From positions 806,001-870,000 of the forward strand of contig JACTVC010000022.1 in the NCBI GenBank assembly GCA_018417955.1: DNA of 64,000 bases, in the 5' to 3' direction. Origin of the DNA: Laccaria trichodermophora. Taxonomy: Eukaryota; Basidiomycota; Agaricomycetes; Agaricales; Hydnangiaceae. The translations under genes and the position numbers were made by a program. A model generated the notes under the pieces. The model was not told the DNA's origin. It did no database searches and saw only the letters and a list, made by a program, of their open reading frames with translations. Positions 33,558-45,148 of this stretch are shown in pieces. Within the stretch, counting starts at the first letter, position 1, and the number at the start of each line of letters is the position of its first letter.

Positions 33558-34638
33558 ATGGTTAGTTCTACCCACCTTCAAACGCCTGAATATTGGCTTC
33601 CAGAAGACATTGTGCGCTTTTCGGGTGCGCGCCTATCGATGGGCTTCAGCAATGCTGCAATGAGTAGGAGCAGCAGCAGCAAAAGTAACGGTGGTCCACG
33701 GAGACAACAACCAACACCAACGACGGTAAGCATCTATCTGTTCACGGGGCTTATGGTCAACGGCGCTGACTTTACACCAGCTACGACATAAGCCCAGCTC
33801 ATCAACCCTAGACAGTGATCCTTGCTCCGCTGAGATTTTATCGTGGTCAGCACTTATCAACGCCCAAATGTATTCCCCTTGCATCCAATCAGTGCCCACC
33901 GACATCTCCCGGCCCGTGGTAAACGGGGAAGACGCGGCCTCGCTACTCTCGATGTGTTTTGATCCCACAACTCTGGACATGGGTTTCGATTACACATGTC
34001 TAGACGGCCTCGACGACATGCTTCTTCATAGTCCTATGGAAGCCTTTGCTGAGGCTTGCTGGGAAGATGCAGTTCGGGTCTCCACGCACCCTGACCGCAC
34101 TTCCACTCCAACTCCGTCATGGAGCCACGACTCCTCCATTAAATTCAAGACGAAAGACGTGCGCGAATCGCGTACTCGAACACCAGTCGACATTACCTTC
34201 AACTCGTCTGATGAGTCTGATGAATCTGACTCGGACGAGTGTAAGACGTGCCATGAGGATGACGAAGCGGCCCTGCCTTTCAAAGTCCCTCCCATGGACA
34301 AAACGAACAATCACCATCATCATCAACATCATCAACCAGCAGTCGTGCGTCTTTTCCCCATTAGCCCCGTGCCTGTCGGGCTGACGAAGATCCTGCAGGA
34401 TGAGGGCAAGAACCTGATATTCGATGATCCCACCGATCAACTTGCATTGTTAGGGTTGGAGCTCGATGCGTCTGCGCGAGCTCGGCACTTCCACGTTACT
34501 GACCCGAATCAAAGTGTCGGGTACTTTCCCATGCCTGTGAAGCAGAAAAAGCCATTGTTAAGCACGGGCAGAATTGCAGCGTTCTGGGGGGGCTTCCCGA
34601 AGCCGGCGCGGATGGTGGTGGTGAAGTCCTCGCCGTGA
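33558..34638 (+). CDS. Unknown disordered protein with acidic and His-rich runs
   Basis: Exons 33558-33725 and 33781-34638 around a 55-nt intron give 341 residues. The N-terminus MVSSTHLQTPEYWLPEDIV is followed by a Ser-rich stretch, an acidic run (SSDESDESDSDECKTCHEDD, about residues 205-225) and a histidine-rich run (NNHHHHQHHQ). The C-terminal third is more ordered-looking (VGLTKILQDEGKNLIFDD, DQLALLGLELDASARARHF) and ends with STGRIAAFWGGFPKPAR. I know no family with this layout. The acidic segment could be an activation-type region, but there is no DNA-binding domain. Confidence 0.65.
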
Positions 34639-36728
34639 TTATTCCTTTCCTCTGGTTGGTTTTTTCTTTCTTTTTGATCCTCCCCAAGCAGCTCATCTTG
34701 AATTTGATCAGATTTTCGTTATCTGTACTCACGCCCTACATTCTCTTCGTCTGCACGTTATTCCACGTTCTTACTTCCTCCTCTTTCCGGAACGACATCT
34801 TGTATACCACCCATCACTCACGATTGAGCGACGATTGTACCAAAAATCACATCATCTCCACCGCCACACTCATTTTTTTTTTCTCCTCTTATCTCGGTTC
34901 TCACACTAAAATCGCACACTCCCCTTATTGCTTATTTTATCTCCCCCACCATGTACTTCTTGGATCCGGACCAACCTTGCTTGGCGCGATGGATGGAGGG
35001 GACGACGATGCGGTACATAATACCGCCACTTACTGTTGTAACAGAGATGTATGCTCCTCTCCTTATCATGCATGCGATGGTTATGTATTCCCATTCCGTA
35101 TACCCCCCGTCCGCCCTTCGCCCAGGTTTAAATTAAAAAGGGTTTGGGCGTCTCTCTTACAATTCCGGTTGTGCGCGTGGCCGGTTGGGAGGCACATTCA
35201 GGGGAGATGAAGGCCGATGAAGGTTTGACGGCAACCGTGAAAGAAAACAAGCCATTCCGCAGATCAGGCTCACTCAAGCGTCAGGATGTTGCCCTTGTCA
35301 ATTGTCAAGGTGCGTTGGGCGCGTGACCTTAAATTCGATGGGTCTGAAAGTCCTACTGTCGATCGTGTCCCGTTGATCGCAGCCCCAGGTGATTCTACGC
35401 GCAAGCGTAGGCCCTAGGGTACGAATACAACGGTCTCCTTTATTATTTGTGAGTCCAGTTGTGGGTGTCGGTCGACAAATTCAAATCATTCAATGGGTCC
35501 CATTTTTCGTTATCCAGGAACTTGAAATACATGCCACATTCCAAAAATGTCTGGTACACGAGGTACACGCCTTCGACCTTGTTCTTGATTCACTCGTTGT
35601 TCAGGGATACATGGGTCAAAAGTCGTGCAAAATTTGACATGGTGTACGATGGACCTGAACTCCGAGCTATTATCTCTGTTGGTGGTCAAGGCAGTTTGAT
35701 CCACGCTGTCTTTTTGGGTGGATAGCCGGCGGAAGGTACAGCCTTTTTTCAATTGCAAACAATGGCGCTAAAAATCTCAATTGAGGAGAGGTCCGATAGG
35801 TCGCACTAGGTCCGTGAACTTAGCCTTGACTGTGGATAAATTACAGTTGAATGAGCGCTGAGCAGTGTACGCACGCCAACGCCGATGATGACCGTAAAGC
35901 AAAAAAAAACAAAAAAAAAGATCGATATTTGAATCCGAAAAAAATCTCATTCAAGATAAGGAGAAAAAGTAATTTTATCCAGACTGTAAGGACCTCCCTG
36001 CTGCGTTCTTTTCGCTTGAAGACAGCGTGACCCAATTTGGGTTGCGAACAAACAAAAGCCAAACAAACGCGTCCTGGTCCAAAACAGTCACGATTCCCCG
36101 TCCAGTCTGGCTTACATAGGTGAAAAAAACGGATTCACTCTATCTCTAACTCGCAACTTCGAACATCTACAAAGGAAATTTTCGTGGCAACGCCAACCGC
36201 CCGAAAATCAATATCATTGCCATCATCAAGTAGTACGACGTTGGTACAACGCCCATCTCAAGGCCTCTGATCAAGGTGTGCTTATGACTTTTTATCTTGT
36301 ATTTCCATGTCTTATCTAATACCCTGCCCGACCGAGATGATCCCCACCCGTACCCCCAATGTCTCATCTTCCTTGCAAACGAACTCTTTACGCAAGGTTC
36401 TCGACGATATGGCTACGGCAAAAGAGATAAATAGTTTGTATGGGTTTATCGAGGTTTTTGTATGGGCTCGTGGCTTAAATCTCACGAGGTAGCGTCGCAT
36501 GTTTCCTGTTATCATCAATCATTCACTCAATACTCCCTGTTGCATCATCGCCGTCTTTTTTAAAAAGCATAGCGACCAAAAGACCTGCAACTTCCATACG
36601 TGGTTTTGATCTCGGCCTTTGCAATGAGTTCTGTTATCATAAAAGCGCTTATCGATTCATGAAGTCTGATCCTCCATGAGGCATCCAGCAGGCAACAGGT
36701 TGTAAGAAACGTCTTTTGCTTTGCGACT
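34639..36728. other. 2.1 kb without a confident gene
   Basis: Pyrimidine-rich after the 34638 stop. On the minus strand, about 35455-35690, a coding-looking tail reads YTMSNFARLLTHVSLNNE, stop, then EGVYLVYQTFLECGMYFKFL and onward to a stop. This could be the last exons of a decayed gene, but no intron fits the internal stop. A 61-codon ATG frame at 36307-36492 has no support beyond being open. No RNA gene was seen. Confidence 0.35.
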
Positions 36729-37634
36729 ATGGAGTTCTCCTCGACCAATGCAGAAGATCCGTTTCTTTCAATTGAATTCACTGGCCCGCTAGAGCCCCCT
36801 CCGGAACACACCCAAGTGAATGTTGATAACGTTAAGAAAGAAGATGTGGTGGTACGAGATGAGGATTTCTATCACGAATACGTGATTTTCTTGGTGCGTA
36901 CACTCTCAAGCAATCCGGTCTTGCGCACCAACTCCGTGACAAACAGGTAGAAGGATCTCTTTTCAAGGTTCCGCGGTTGCATTTCACCCAGGAGTCCGAA
37001 ATCCTCCGAGAAATGTTTTTGTCCCCCCCACCTGAATCTTCAGTCGTAGATGGGCTGACGGACGAGCAACCGTTGCGCTTGGACCACATCCTCAAGGAGG
37101 ATTTCCGCCAACTTTTGAAAGTGTTTTATCCTCAGTGAGTCGGAGCATGCAGAAATGCCTCATTTTTAATCTTTTGTAAACAGAAATTTTCGTCGAGAAC
37201 CAGATTTGAATTTGGAGCAATGGACATCAGTCCTGAAGTTGGCTGATATGTGGGACATGGACAATGTTCGGGAATTGAGCATCTCAAAGATGACACCGCT
37301 CCTGGAGTCCAAACCCGCTCACCAGATTGCGCTTGCTCGTAGATTTCATGTTGATGAGTGGCTCCTGCCCGCGTTCAAGCGCCTAGTGTACAGGAATGAC
37401 GCTGTGGATGAATTCGACACGGACGAACTGGGAACGAGGAGTGCTTTGAAAGTCGCAGCGATCAGAGAGGCATTCAAACTCGTTACGAACACCTACAACG
37501 GTTACAACAACTATGGGTCAAGCTCTCAATGGAGCCTTGTGTCTGGGCGGGGCGAGATTCCTTGGGGAACTTGTGATGACATTTTAACAAATCGACTTAA
37601 GGAAAAGTTTGGCGAAACCTTCAATCAACTGTAG
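36729..37634 (+). CDS. BTB/POZ-like protein 1 of a five-gene cluster
   Basis: BTB domains mediate protein-protein contacts, often as Cul3 adaptors or in transcription complexes. Exons 36729-36893, 36947-37134 and 37184-37634 give 267 residues; introns are 53 and 49 nt. The BTB-like core reads DEDFYHEYVIFL joined across intron 1 to VEGSLFKVPRLHFTQESEIL, then a loop, LDHILKEDFRQLLKVFYPQ, and after intron 2 the segment LEQWTSVLKLADMWDMDNVR, with its helical continuation SKPAHQIALARRFHVDEWLL. It shares both intron positions with the four genes downstream but is the most diverged, with the longest N-terminus. No partner can be inferred. Confidence 0.82.
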
Positions 37635-38095
37635 GAGAAGGGGGTAGCGAAACGGAGAGCAGATAGCTTGAGCAGGGTGACGCTTGTCGGCGGTGCATAA
37701 TCAAGTCAAGTGGCATGCGGAACAAAGTTCTCTCTCGTTGTATTCGTTGCGTATCATGATCAAGCCATTCTCAGATAATGGAAAACTGGACATCAGAATT
37801 TTTCTAGCGCTGCGAGCCAACTTCACCTATTTTTTTGCCCAGCGCACGAGTAGCGTGGTCTATATTGCTTCTATCGATATCATACAGATAAGCGCTCCTG
37901 CTTGCTTCTGTCGGACCGCTGCCCCGATTTCAGACCCCGCATCCAAGGGGAATTAAATTCAAGACAATGAACTTGAAGAGCCTGGTATCAGGCGAAATGG
38001 ACTTGGACACGGATTTTTGGGTACATGCCAACTTTTCGCCATGGCATGAACTTTGTTAGCGAAATCACACCAGGTAAATTCTCCCATGTTTCAAT
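37635..38095. other. Spacer between BTB-like gene 1 and the MITE
   Basis: No gene seen. A plus frame at 37684-37956 lacks an ATG near a plausible context and has no motif. The left copy of the MITE's 8-bp target duplication is at its right end (38088-38095). Confidence 0.4.
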
Positions 38096-38665
38096 TAGGG
38101 CTGCGCACCGTGCCCGTCATAGACGGGTCGACGGACGGGTCTGACGGACAATTACCCGTTCCGTTTGGGCTTGCTGAACACCCGTTTTTATCCGTCACAT
38201 GACGGCCGTAACGGCCGTCAGACGGGTCATCGACACATCTGTGATTTTGCCCACAATTAGCTGTATCTATTGACAATATCTGAAGTGCTGCATCGTTAAT
38301 TTTTTGCATATCTCTATCAACGCTAAACGGGTTCAATTGCAGCTCAAAAACAACCAAGAATGGTGCTGACTCATCGCAATTGAAACCCCGCGGAAGGTGT
38401 ATTCACACCCCGAGCTCACGATTTGTTGTTTGAACGTGCAAATTTTTACTATTCGTGCTCAATATCTCTTCTTAGGTCTACCAGGTACCCAAAAACAAAA
38501 GAAAAACCGTGAAAAAAATTATGTACTTTGAAAGAGTGGGCAAACGTCCGTCCAACCCGTTTACGGCCGTTTTTTGCCCGCCCGTTCCCGTTCTGACTTT
38601 CGAGTTGCAAATTTACGCCCGTCGATCGACGGGCGTCCCCGTCAAACGGACGGTGCGCAGCCCTA
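38096..38665. mobile_element. 570-bp hAT-type MITE with perfect 8-bp target duplication
   Basis: Termini are TAGGGCTGCGCACCGT and its exact reverse complement at the right end. GTTTCAAT lies directly outside both ends (38088-38095 and 38666-38673), an 8-bp duplication typical of hAT elements. The inner 80 bp at each end are rich in ACGGG/CCCGT and CGGCCGT motifs in inverted order, likely sub-terminal binding repeats. It has no coding capacity. It sits between BTB-like genes 1 and 2, about 107 bp before the latter's ATG. Confidence 0.88.
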
Positions 38666-38779
38666 GTTTCAATGTCTCGATGGGAAAAAAAGGTGTGGTA
38701 TGTAAGTCATGCTTGGACCCCAGATCGTTATCGATTGGCATTACTTAGTGTCCGGGAGTAATCAGACCTGCCCCCGCCC

Positions 38780-39539
38780 ATGTCAGACCCACAACACTCA
38801 AACGACAGTCTCTCCACAAGGCACCCAAACTACTTCCTGGACACGGTCGTTTTTGCGGTGGGTTGATGTCTGCCTTTCGTCAACCGTACTATACACTCTT
38901 TTCAGGTTGAAGGGTACCTCTTCAAAGTTCCAAAATACCATTTCTTGAATAAACGTGGCTTTCCGGTGAATCTAGGCCAACACCAGCAAGGAGCTAATGC
39001 GGAGGGAAATGATGAAACAAACCCCATCGTCCTCACAGGAGTAACGAAAGTCGACTTTCAGAATCTTATGAAGATCATGTACCCCTTGTAAGCCTTATGC
39101 CTCCACTGATCGCAACGTTGTTCCTCACCTTCAATGTAGACAAATTTGCGATACACAAAGCTTGTCGTATGATGAATGGGTTTCAGTCTTGAAACTGTCG
39201 ACAAAATGGCGATTTGTTGAGTGTAGACAGCTGGCAATCGCAGAATTAAGCGATCTGTGTGGTAACTCTCCCACCACAAAAATTTTGTTGGGAAGAGAAT
39301 ACCGGGTTTCGAGATGGCTGATGTCCGGATACGAGCAGCTCGCCAGGCGATCTCAGATGATCTCCCACGACGAAGCCAAGCTCATCGACTATCCCACAGC
39401 TTTCTCCGTCTGCATTGTGAGAGAAGAGATCAGCTCCTCCTCTTTGAATTGTGTGGAGGCCATCCGTCGCGAGTTCGAAAAGGAGCTCACAGATATAGAG
39501 GCAGATGAACGTGGCTATGGGTCGGCGGGTTGGTGGTGA
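38780..39539 (+). CDS. BTB/POZ-like protein 2
   Basis: Exons 38780-38857, 38906-39087 and 39140-39539 give 219 residues. The core reads HPNYFLDTVVFA, intron, VEGYLFKVPKYHFLNKRGF, then VDFQNLMKIMYPL, intron, and SLSYDEWVSVLKLSTKWRFV, ending in helices (LGREYRVSRWLMSGYEQLAR). It is the closest relative of gene 4 (46329-47092); both share the tail ELxDxEADERGY. Introns are 48 and 52 nt at the family positions. The hAT-type MITE lies just upstream, so its promoter may now include MITE sequence. Confidence 0.85.
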
Positions 39540-40478
39540 CCCCCACGCCGTCGCGTGTTGATCAGGTGAAGAAAGATAGACATTTATTCTCTGAAATTTG
39601 TGACCCAAGCAGTTTGATCACAATAAGAAAATCGCATTTCTGATGCTAGGCGCAAAGTGGACAGACATTGGCGATTCCTGAGCCGGTTCATCGATTTTTT
39701 CTACCGCCAAGAAAAGGCGTGGGCCTCTCGGTGGCATCTGTCCTACGTGTCAGCGAGTGTGAGCACATCGCCAGAAAGGAAGGGAAAAAAAATTATAATC
39801 ACGGAACATAACTTACTATTGCGGTATATTACAAAAATTCTTCTCTGCGAGAAAGAAAAGACATGGATTGGGGATGGACGTTAGCATGATCTTGTCAATG
39901 CGATTCGGGTTTCAGCCAACCCACAGCATCGCTGACGGTCTTCTTCAAACAACCAGCAAAGGACGCGAATGTGGCTACCAGACTCAAGGATGTCAGTAGC
40001 GACACTTTGAAACCGCTGTCAGCCTGAGGTGGATCGGCTGTCTACGTTTCCCCAGCGCATCCTCTTCTAGAGCATCGGGTCTTCAGTGACCCTCCCCCTG
40101 GTCGCAGGACCAACTAGCGATCATCGATCACCTCCCGCCTTTGGCCTCTGGGTCCAGGGAAAAAATAAAGCCAGTGGGTCACCTAGTCATTTGAGGAGTC
40201 CATCACTGTTAACTTCCACATATCAGGTATCGTAAACCCCAGTATTGGTCGAAGGGGAGTTACCTTCAAGTGGCAAGGGTTCAACTTCAGAGTGGCAACT
40301 TTCCAGTGGATTCTGAGCGGATACACTGCTACAGTAGACTTGTTTCTGAAGCCGAGATTTGAGAGAGAACTTTGCATCTGGTCTGGCGTAATGCTTAGTC
40401 TAAGTTTGAGCATAGATAGGTGGTGTGGCACGTGCCGGCTTCTTCTCATACCGCCGTCACGCGTCACGCGTCAAAAGA
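39540..40478. other. Spacer before the LINE, no gene recognised
   Basis: Short frames only. The last bases form the left flank of the LINE target site. Confidence 0.4.
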
Positions 40479-40494
40479 AACCCAAAGCAAGTTT
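40479..40494 (+). repeat. LINE target-site duplication, left copy
   Basis: AAACCCAAAGCAAGTT, identical to 43681-43696, directly followed by the T-run that is the element's poly(A) tail on the other strand. Confidence 0.9.
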
Positions 40495-43400
40495 TTTTTT
40501 TTTTTTTTTTGGATTCTCGAGATTTACGTGCAACAAGTAAACTAGTACTAAGACGCACGGGAAGCGTAAAGCTTCCCTTAGGTGTAGCCGTGTCTAATGG
40601 ATCTTCACTTATGTGAATATTAGCGACCGTTGTGTAGCTGTAATGTAAAGGGAAATGTCAAGTTTTGGGGTATAGGGTCCCGGGGGTGGGAGCATGGGCC
40701 AGTGCGTCTATGTGACGCTTGGGTAAGGGCGAGCGCTCTGCGCTCGCGGGGGTTTGTCCGTGGGTGCGGGTGTCACTAGCGTGCTATTGGTCTTCGTCGG
40801 AGTCATCGTCCTCCGAGTCTATGTCAGGCGGTTCTGGCTCGTCAAGGAATGTGGGGAGTTCCTTGGGCGTGTACTTGGTCCCTGTGAATGTGAAGGCTCC
40901 TGAGTCTCTAAGGAAGTCGGCGAGAACTGCTATGCCTTTGGGGGTGCCTAGCAGCTCTGGGAGGGCGATATCGCGGTTGAACCTGCGCAGTTTGTCGCGC
41001 TGATCCTCGTATTGGGCGCAGTCCCTTATGATGTGTTCGCGGGATTGGGGGTCCTCTCCACACCCACAGTTGGTGGACTTCTCTGGGAAGAACTGCCTAC
41101 GAAACTCCCCAGTGTATGCGTGGCCGGTGCGGCACTGGATCAGGCGTCCAAAGACTTCGCGTTGGTCTTTCAGCTCGGTGAAGTGTTTGGTGGGTTTCAA
41201 GGAAGGGGGAATTCTGTTTGATATGGCGAACCTTCCTTTTCGAGGGGCCCTTTGCCAATCGCGTGTCCATGCAGACTGGGTCGATGCTTTGGCCCTGCGT
41301 AGGGCAAACGCCCTTGACGTGCTTATTGGCGCGTTCCATGCTAGCTGAGTGGCCTCTTTGGCGATTTCGTCCGCCCTGTCGTTGCCTTTGATGTTGCAGT
41401 GGCTTGGGCACCACTCGATCTCGATCGAGCGGGTTGGACTGCTGTCGAGGAACTTGACCATCTTGCGGTGGAACTTGGCTGCGTATAGTTGGCCTGGTTG
41501 TGGTTTTGGGTCGAATATGGCCCCGGCCGCTGCTGCGTTGTCGACGAAGTAGTGTATGCCCGTTATTTCTGGGTGGTTTGCGATGTATTTCATCGCTAAG
41601 TCCGCCCCCATCTTCAGCCCTGCCATTTCCGCGTCATACACCTCTGCTCTCCCTCCCAGACCCATCTTCCCCGTGAACACCTCCTCTCCCTCATGAAATC
41701 CCACCGCCGCTGCCCCGACCCTTGGGAACCCCTTCTTCTTCACCAGAGACCCGTCCGTGTAGATGATGAGACTTTCTTTTTTAGTTGTCAGTTGTTGGTA
41801 CTTTTCTTTGTGTCTATCTATTAGTTTTCGTTTTTCTTCTTCGTCTTTTGATTCGGGCTTGTATATGTTAATCGTGACGCGGCCACCAAAGCTTGAGCTT
41901 GTGCGTCGCCATGGCGCTACTAGGTAGGGATCGATTCTTTCGTGTGCATGGCATGTGTGTTTGGCGATGTCAAGCAGGTTCGTTGATCTTGCACGGTCGG
42001 TGGCCGAGTTGTTTCCAAGCCTTGGTTGGAGGGGTGGTGGCACTTTCTTCCCTCCAGTTTTCCTCCAGGGTTGTGGGAGTCGCTGTATGATTGGGCTGGA
42101 GTCACTGAGTTTGTTGAACCGGATGGCGCATCGTTTCACATGTAAGTTGACTTGGTGTTTGATGGGCGGGATTGAGGCTTCCACCTCGAGTGCCTCGATT
42201 GGGGTGGTTCTGAAAGCCGCACATATTAGCCTCAATGCCCTTCTCTGTACCTTCTCCAGGGGTTTTATCTGGTATTGCCGGCCTGTCCACCATACTGGGC
42301 ATGCATACAGGATTCTGGGTGACACGCACGCCAGGTATAGGTGTCTGAGGTGAGTTTGACTCAGTCCGCGTATTGTGTTTGCGAGCATCGTTAGCCCGCT
42401 TACTGCATTTTCGCCCCGCGCGGCGAGGATGGTAGCGTGTTTCTGAAAGCGTAGCTTCCGATCGAAGTACACCCCTAGCCACCTCACCGTTGACTCAGGC
42501 TTTACCACTCTCCGTTTCCCATCCCCGTCGTCGAAGGTGATTGAGGGGCTTCCGTCTTTCTTCCTTCTTGTGTAATGCATGAGTTCTCTTTTCGCATAAT
42601 CTGGGGACAGGCCTGCACTCTTCAGCCAGGCCTCTGCCTCGTTGTATGCCATCTTGAGTTTTTCCACGTTTGTATCGAGGGACTGGGAGGATACGTATAA
42701 TTTGCCATCGTCTACGTACATTATGAGGTGTACGCTTGTCGACTTCTCTGGGTTTGGGTCGGCCTGATCCGTTGTTCTGAGCTGGAACTTCTCCAGTAAC
42801 TCAGCTGTGTAGAAGGCTGCGAGAATGGGTGAGATTGGGGAACCCTGGGGGATGCCGTTTACCACATGTTCCATCTGGCCTCTTTTGCCATCTATGCATA
42901 TTGCTGCCTCCCGGTCCGAGAGGAAGCTCGCCACCCACTTCACATATGCCAGTGGTATGTGTTTCCGTCTTAGTTCGACCAACAGTCGATTGTGGTTGAC
43001 GAAGTCGAAGTAGCCCTTGATGTCGAACGTGAGAGCCGAGGTTACCAGCTTGTGGTTCCAGGCGCATTGTACGTCGTTGGTAAAGGTGAGGAGCGCATCA
43101 TTGGTTGAGCTATTGGACCGACCTCCGAACTGATTTGCTGGTACCATGTTGTACTTTCCGGCGAGGTACGTGAGTCGGCGTGCCACAATTTTCTCGAGTA
43201 TCTTCCCCAGGCACTCTAGGAGGGTTATAAGCCGGTACGCTCTGGGGTTTGAGTAGTCTGGTTTGTTGGGCTTCCTGAGGGCGACCGCGATGGCCCTCCT
43301 CCATGCCCTTGGGTGGTAACCTGCTTCAAGGCACTTTCGCATGAGCAACATGATGTATTTTTTACCATCTTCGCTTTTCCATGCCCACTTGACCATCTGG

Positions 43401-43680
43401 TAGCTGATCTGCGAGTGTCCCGGTGCCGATGATGTGCTGGTGCCGTTGATCGCCTCGCTGACTTCGTCGGCCGTTACGTGGAAATATGGGAGGTCGTCCT
43501 CCTGGGGGTTTTGGAGGTCTGGGCTGTGCTCAGTTTCAAGTTGTGGCGGTGGCTGGTAAAGTTCTTCTCTGAGGGCGTTGCACTTCTCTTGATGGGAGAC
43601 CGCCTTGGGGAGTCCTTCTCCCCTTGAGATTGGGGGGGATGGGTAGTTTCGGGTTCCTTTAGACCAGTTTTGAAACCCCC
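40495..43680 (-). mobile_element. 5'-truncated non-LTR retrotransposon (Tad1-like LINE)
   Basis: The 3.19-kb insertion lies between 16-bp direct repeats (40479-40494, 43681-43696) and has a 16-nt T-run at 40495-40510, its poly(A) tail in minus orientation. A 3' UTR of about 270 bp separates tail and stop codon. The element begins inside ORF2, upstream of the reverse transcriptase and without the endonuclease, so it is the usual 5'-truncated copy from incomplete target-primed reverse transcription. It separates BTB-like genes 2 and 3. Confidence 0.93.
40784..43680 (-). CDS. LINE ORF2 fragment: reverse transcriptase, RNase H, zinc knuckle
   Basis: The open minus frame runs without stops from the 5' junction of the element to 40784, about 965 codons of element sequence. 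The reverse transcriptase is complete: SSAPGHSQISYQMVKWAW, FDIKGYFDFVNHNRLL (palm A), NGIPQGSPISPILAAFYTA, and MYVDDGKLYV (catalytic YVDD, near 42710). RNase H follows, with IIYTDGSLVKKKG, VYDAEMAGLKMG and HYFVDNAAAAGA. A C-terminal C-x-C-x7-H-x4-C knuckle (CGCGEDPQSREHIIRDC) and acidic tail end the protein, as in Tad1-clade LINEs of fungi. The frame continues 18 codons into host DNA beyond 43680 by chance. The N-terminal endonuclease is missing, so it cannot retrotranspose alone. Confidence 0.93.
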
Positions 43681-43696
43681 AAACCCAAAGCAAGTT
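43681..43696 (+). repeat. LINE target-site duplication, right copy
   Basis: Identical 16-mer to 40479-40494, directly abutting the truncated 5' end of the element. Confidence 0.9.
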
Positions 43697-43729
43697 GAAA
43701 GACCGACAAGAGCAAGGTGGTGGCAGACA

Positions 43730-44240
43730 CCTCATACCCCGGCCCTCTCAGATGGCCATCGGAAAACTGAAGACTCTTAAGCTTGTACAGCTGTGGTATT
43801 ATGCGCCGAAGCACAGGATGCGAGCAGAGCCCAGTCCAACGACTCGGACGCGTACGTCTGACCGAGATAGACGACTTCGTCGCACTCAAGCCAGTCACTT
43901 CGTTCAAGGCCCTCAAGAACGTCGTCCCAGACGCTGACCTCACCTGGAGGCAGAAGAACGTTGGCAAGAACACTATGCTTTGCTTCATGAGCCTTTGCGA
44001 CTGACTGAAGAAACACGTCGAGTCCTTTGCTCATTTTTACTCTAAAGTGAAACTTAACCCGATGCGCTCACGGCCAAACCGCGAGAGGGTTCTCATCACG
44101 TACCAGGCCAGAGTCAGAAGACAGTGGCACGACGACGTAGTGAGAGGTCAAGACTTCAACATCGCCTATAAACCTGAAGCTCCTCAACACCGCTGCAGAG
44201 GAGGTATGGGATATCGTCAGGCTCGACGCGATCAAGAAGG
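43730..44240 (+). pseudogene. Frameshifted relic of a repetitive agaricomycete ORF
   Basis: Coding-like pieces follow each other in different plus frames: KLKTLKLVQLWYYAPKHR, then RVRLTEIDDFVALKPVTSFK with DADLTWRQKNVGKNTM ended by a stop at about 44003, then KVKLNPMRSRPNRERVLITY with QARVRRQWHDDVVRG. The order and spacing fit one protein broken by at least two frameshifts and a stop. From memory, sequences of this kind (LVELWYFT..., DDFVALKPV, LHPMRTRP) recur in many copies in agaricomycete genomes, often beside transposons; I cannot name a family. The LINE inserted about 40 bp upstream. Confidence 0.5.
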
Positions 44241-45148
44241 TTAGTAGTTACTCCAGACCAACCCCATCTTCTCTAACCTTTCCTCACCTCACCCAACCAC
44301 TCTCTCGCTTTTCACCTGCCACGTCGCTATGTCATGCCATAATGCCACCCTGGCCAACGCTTCACCATGCCATCCCAAACGACCCCACATGCCGTGCCAC
44401 ACCTACAATTCCACCATGCGATGGCATACCCCATAAACCCGCTGCCATGCCACGCCTACACCCTTGTCATGCTATACACGCGTCATGTCACGTATTGCGT
44501 GCGCTGATAGCCCCCCTGGCTCGCATTCGCTAATCATCCAATCGTGTACTATCGCTCCTTATAGTCTCTGATACATTATACAGAAAGTTGATAATCAACA
44601 TGGGCCACTAGCTTTCGTTCTCGCATCTCCTGATACACCTCACTTTGTGGCAACACATGGTGAACCTCAAAGATAGACCTCTGTGGAGATTAACAGAATA
44701 TTAGCCAGGGCAGTCCCGAGGGTCCGCACCCTTCTAGATCCTCTCCAAATCCGAGTTATCATCACTCTGTCTTTCATGGGGGCTGTCGCGAAGGATTCAA
44801 AGCGCTATCCTGGACAACTGATTGTTTTCAAACCTTGACAGTGTCGTTACTTGTAAGGTTCCGGCCCACCAAATATTTCTTCTATGCTGATTTTTTCTAT
44901 CTTGTCGCAATTGCCGTACATCTCCCAAAGGTCTCACGACCTAGATTTGGACGAAGCCACCGTATTAAGCAAGATCTAGATCCCAGAGAGATACAATCGA
45001 GAATTTGGGCACGTTTCGTTATCTTTTCCCATCCGCAGTGAAACCGGATTGCCTTGTGGCAGCCTCATGCATGCGACGTAAACAAAAGTAAGGCGGAGCT
45101 GTCCATATCAAGCGCTAGTCCTAACCACAACAACGCAGCTCCTGACCA
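44241..45148. other. Low-complexity spacer
   Basis: 44280-44470 is rich in CCATGCCA/CATGCCATNC-like short repeats (C/A-rich, imperfect). The rest has no open frame of note. The end must contain the promoter of BTB-like gene 3. Confidence 0.4.

Noticed and set aside
33876..34400. Histidine-rich run as a metal-binding protein
   Set aside because: A single short His/Gln microsatellite-like run in a disordered protein is not enough to claim metal binding.
40784..41420. Plus-strand frames within the LINE
   Set aside because: They are antisense to the RNase H/knuckle part of ORF2, which carries the recognisable motifs.
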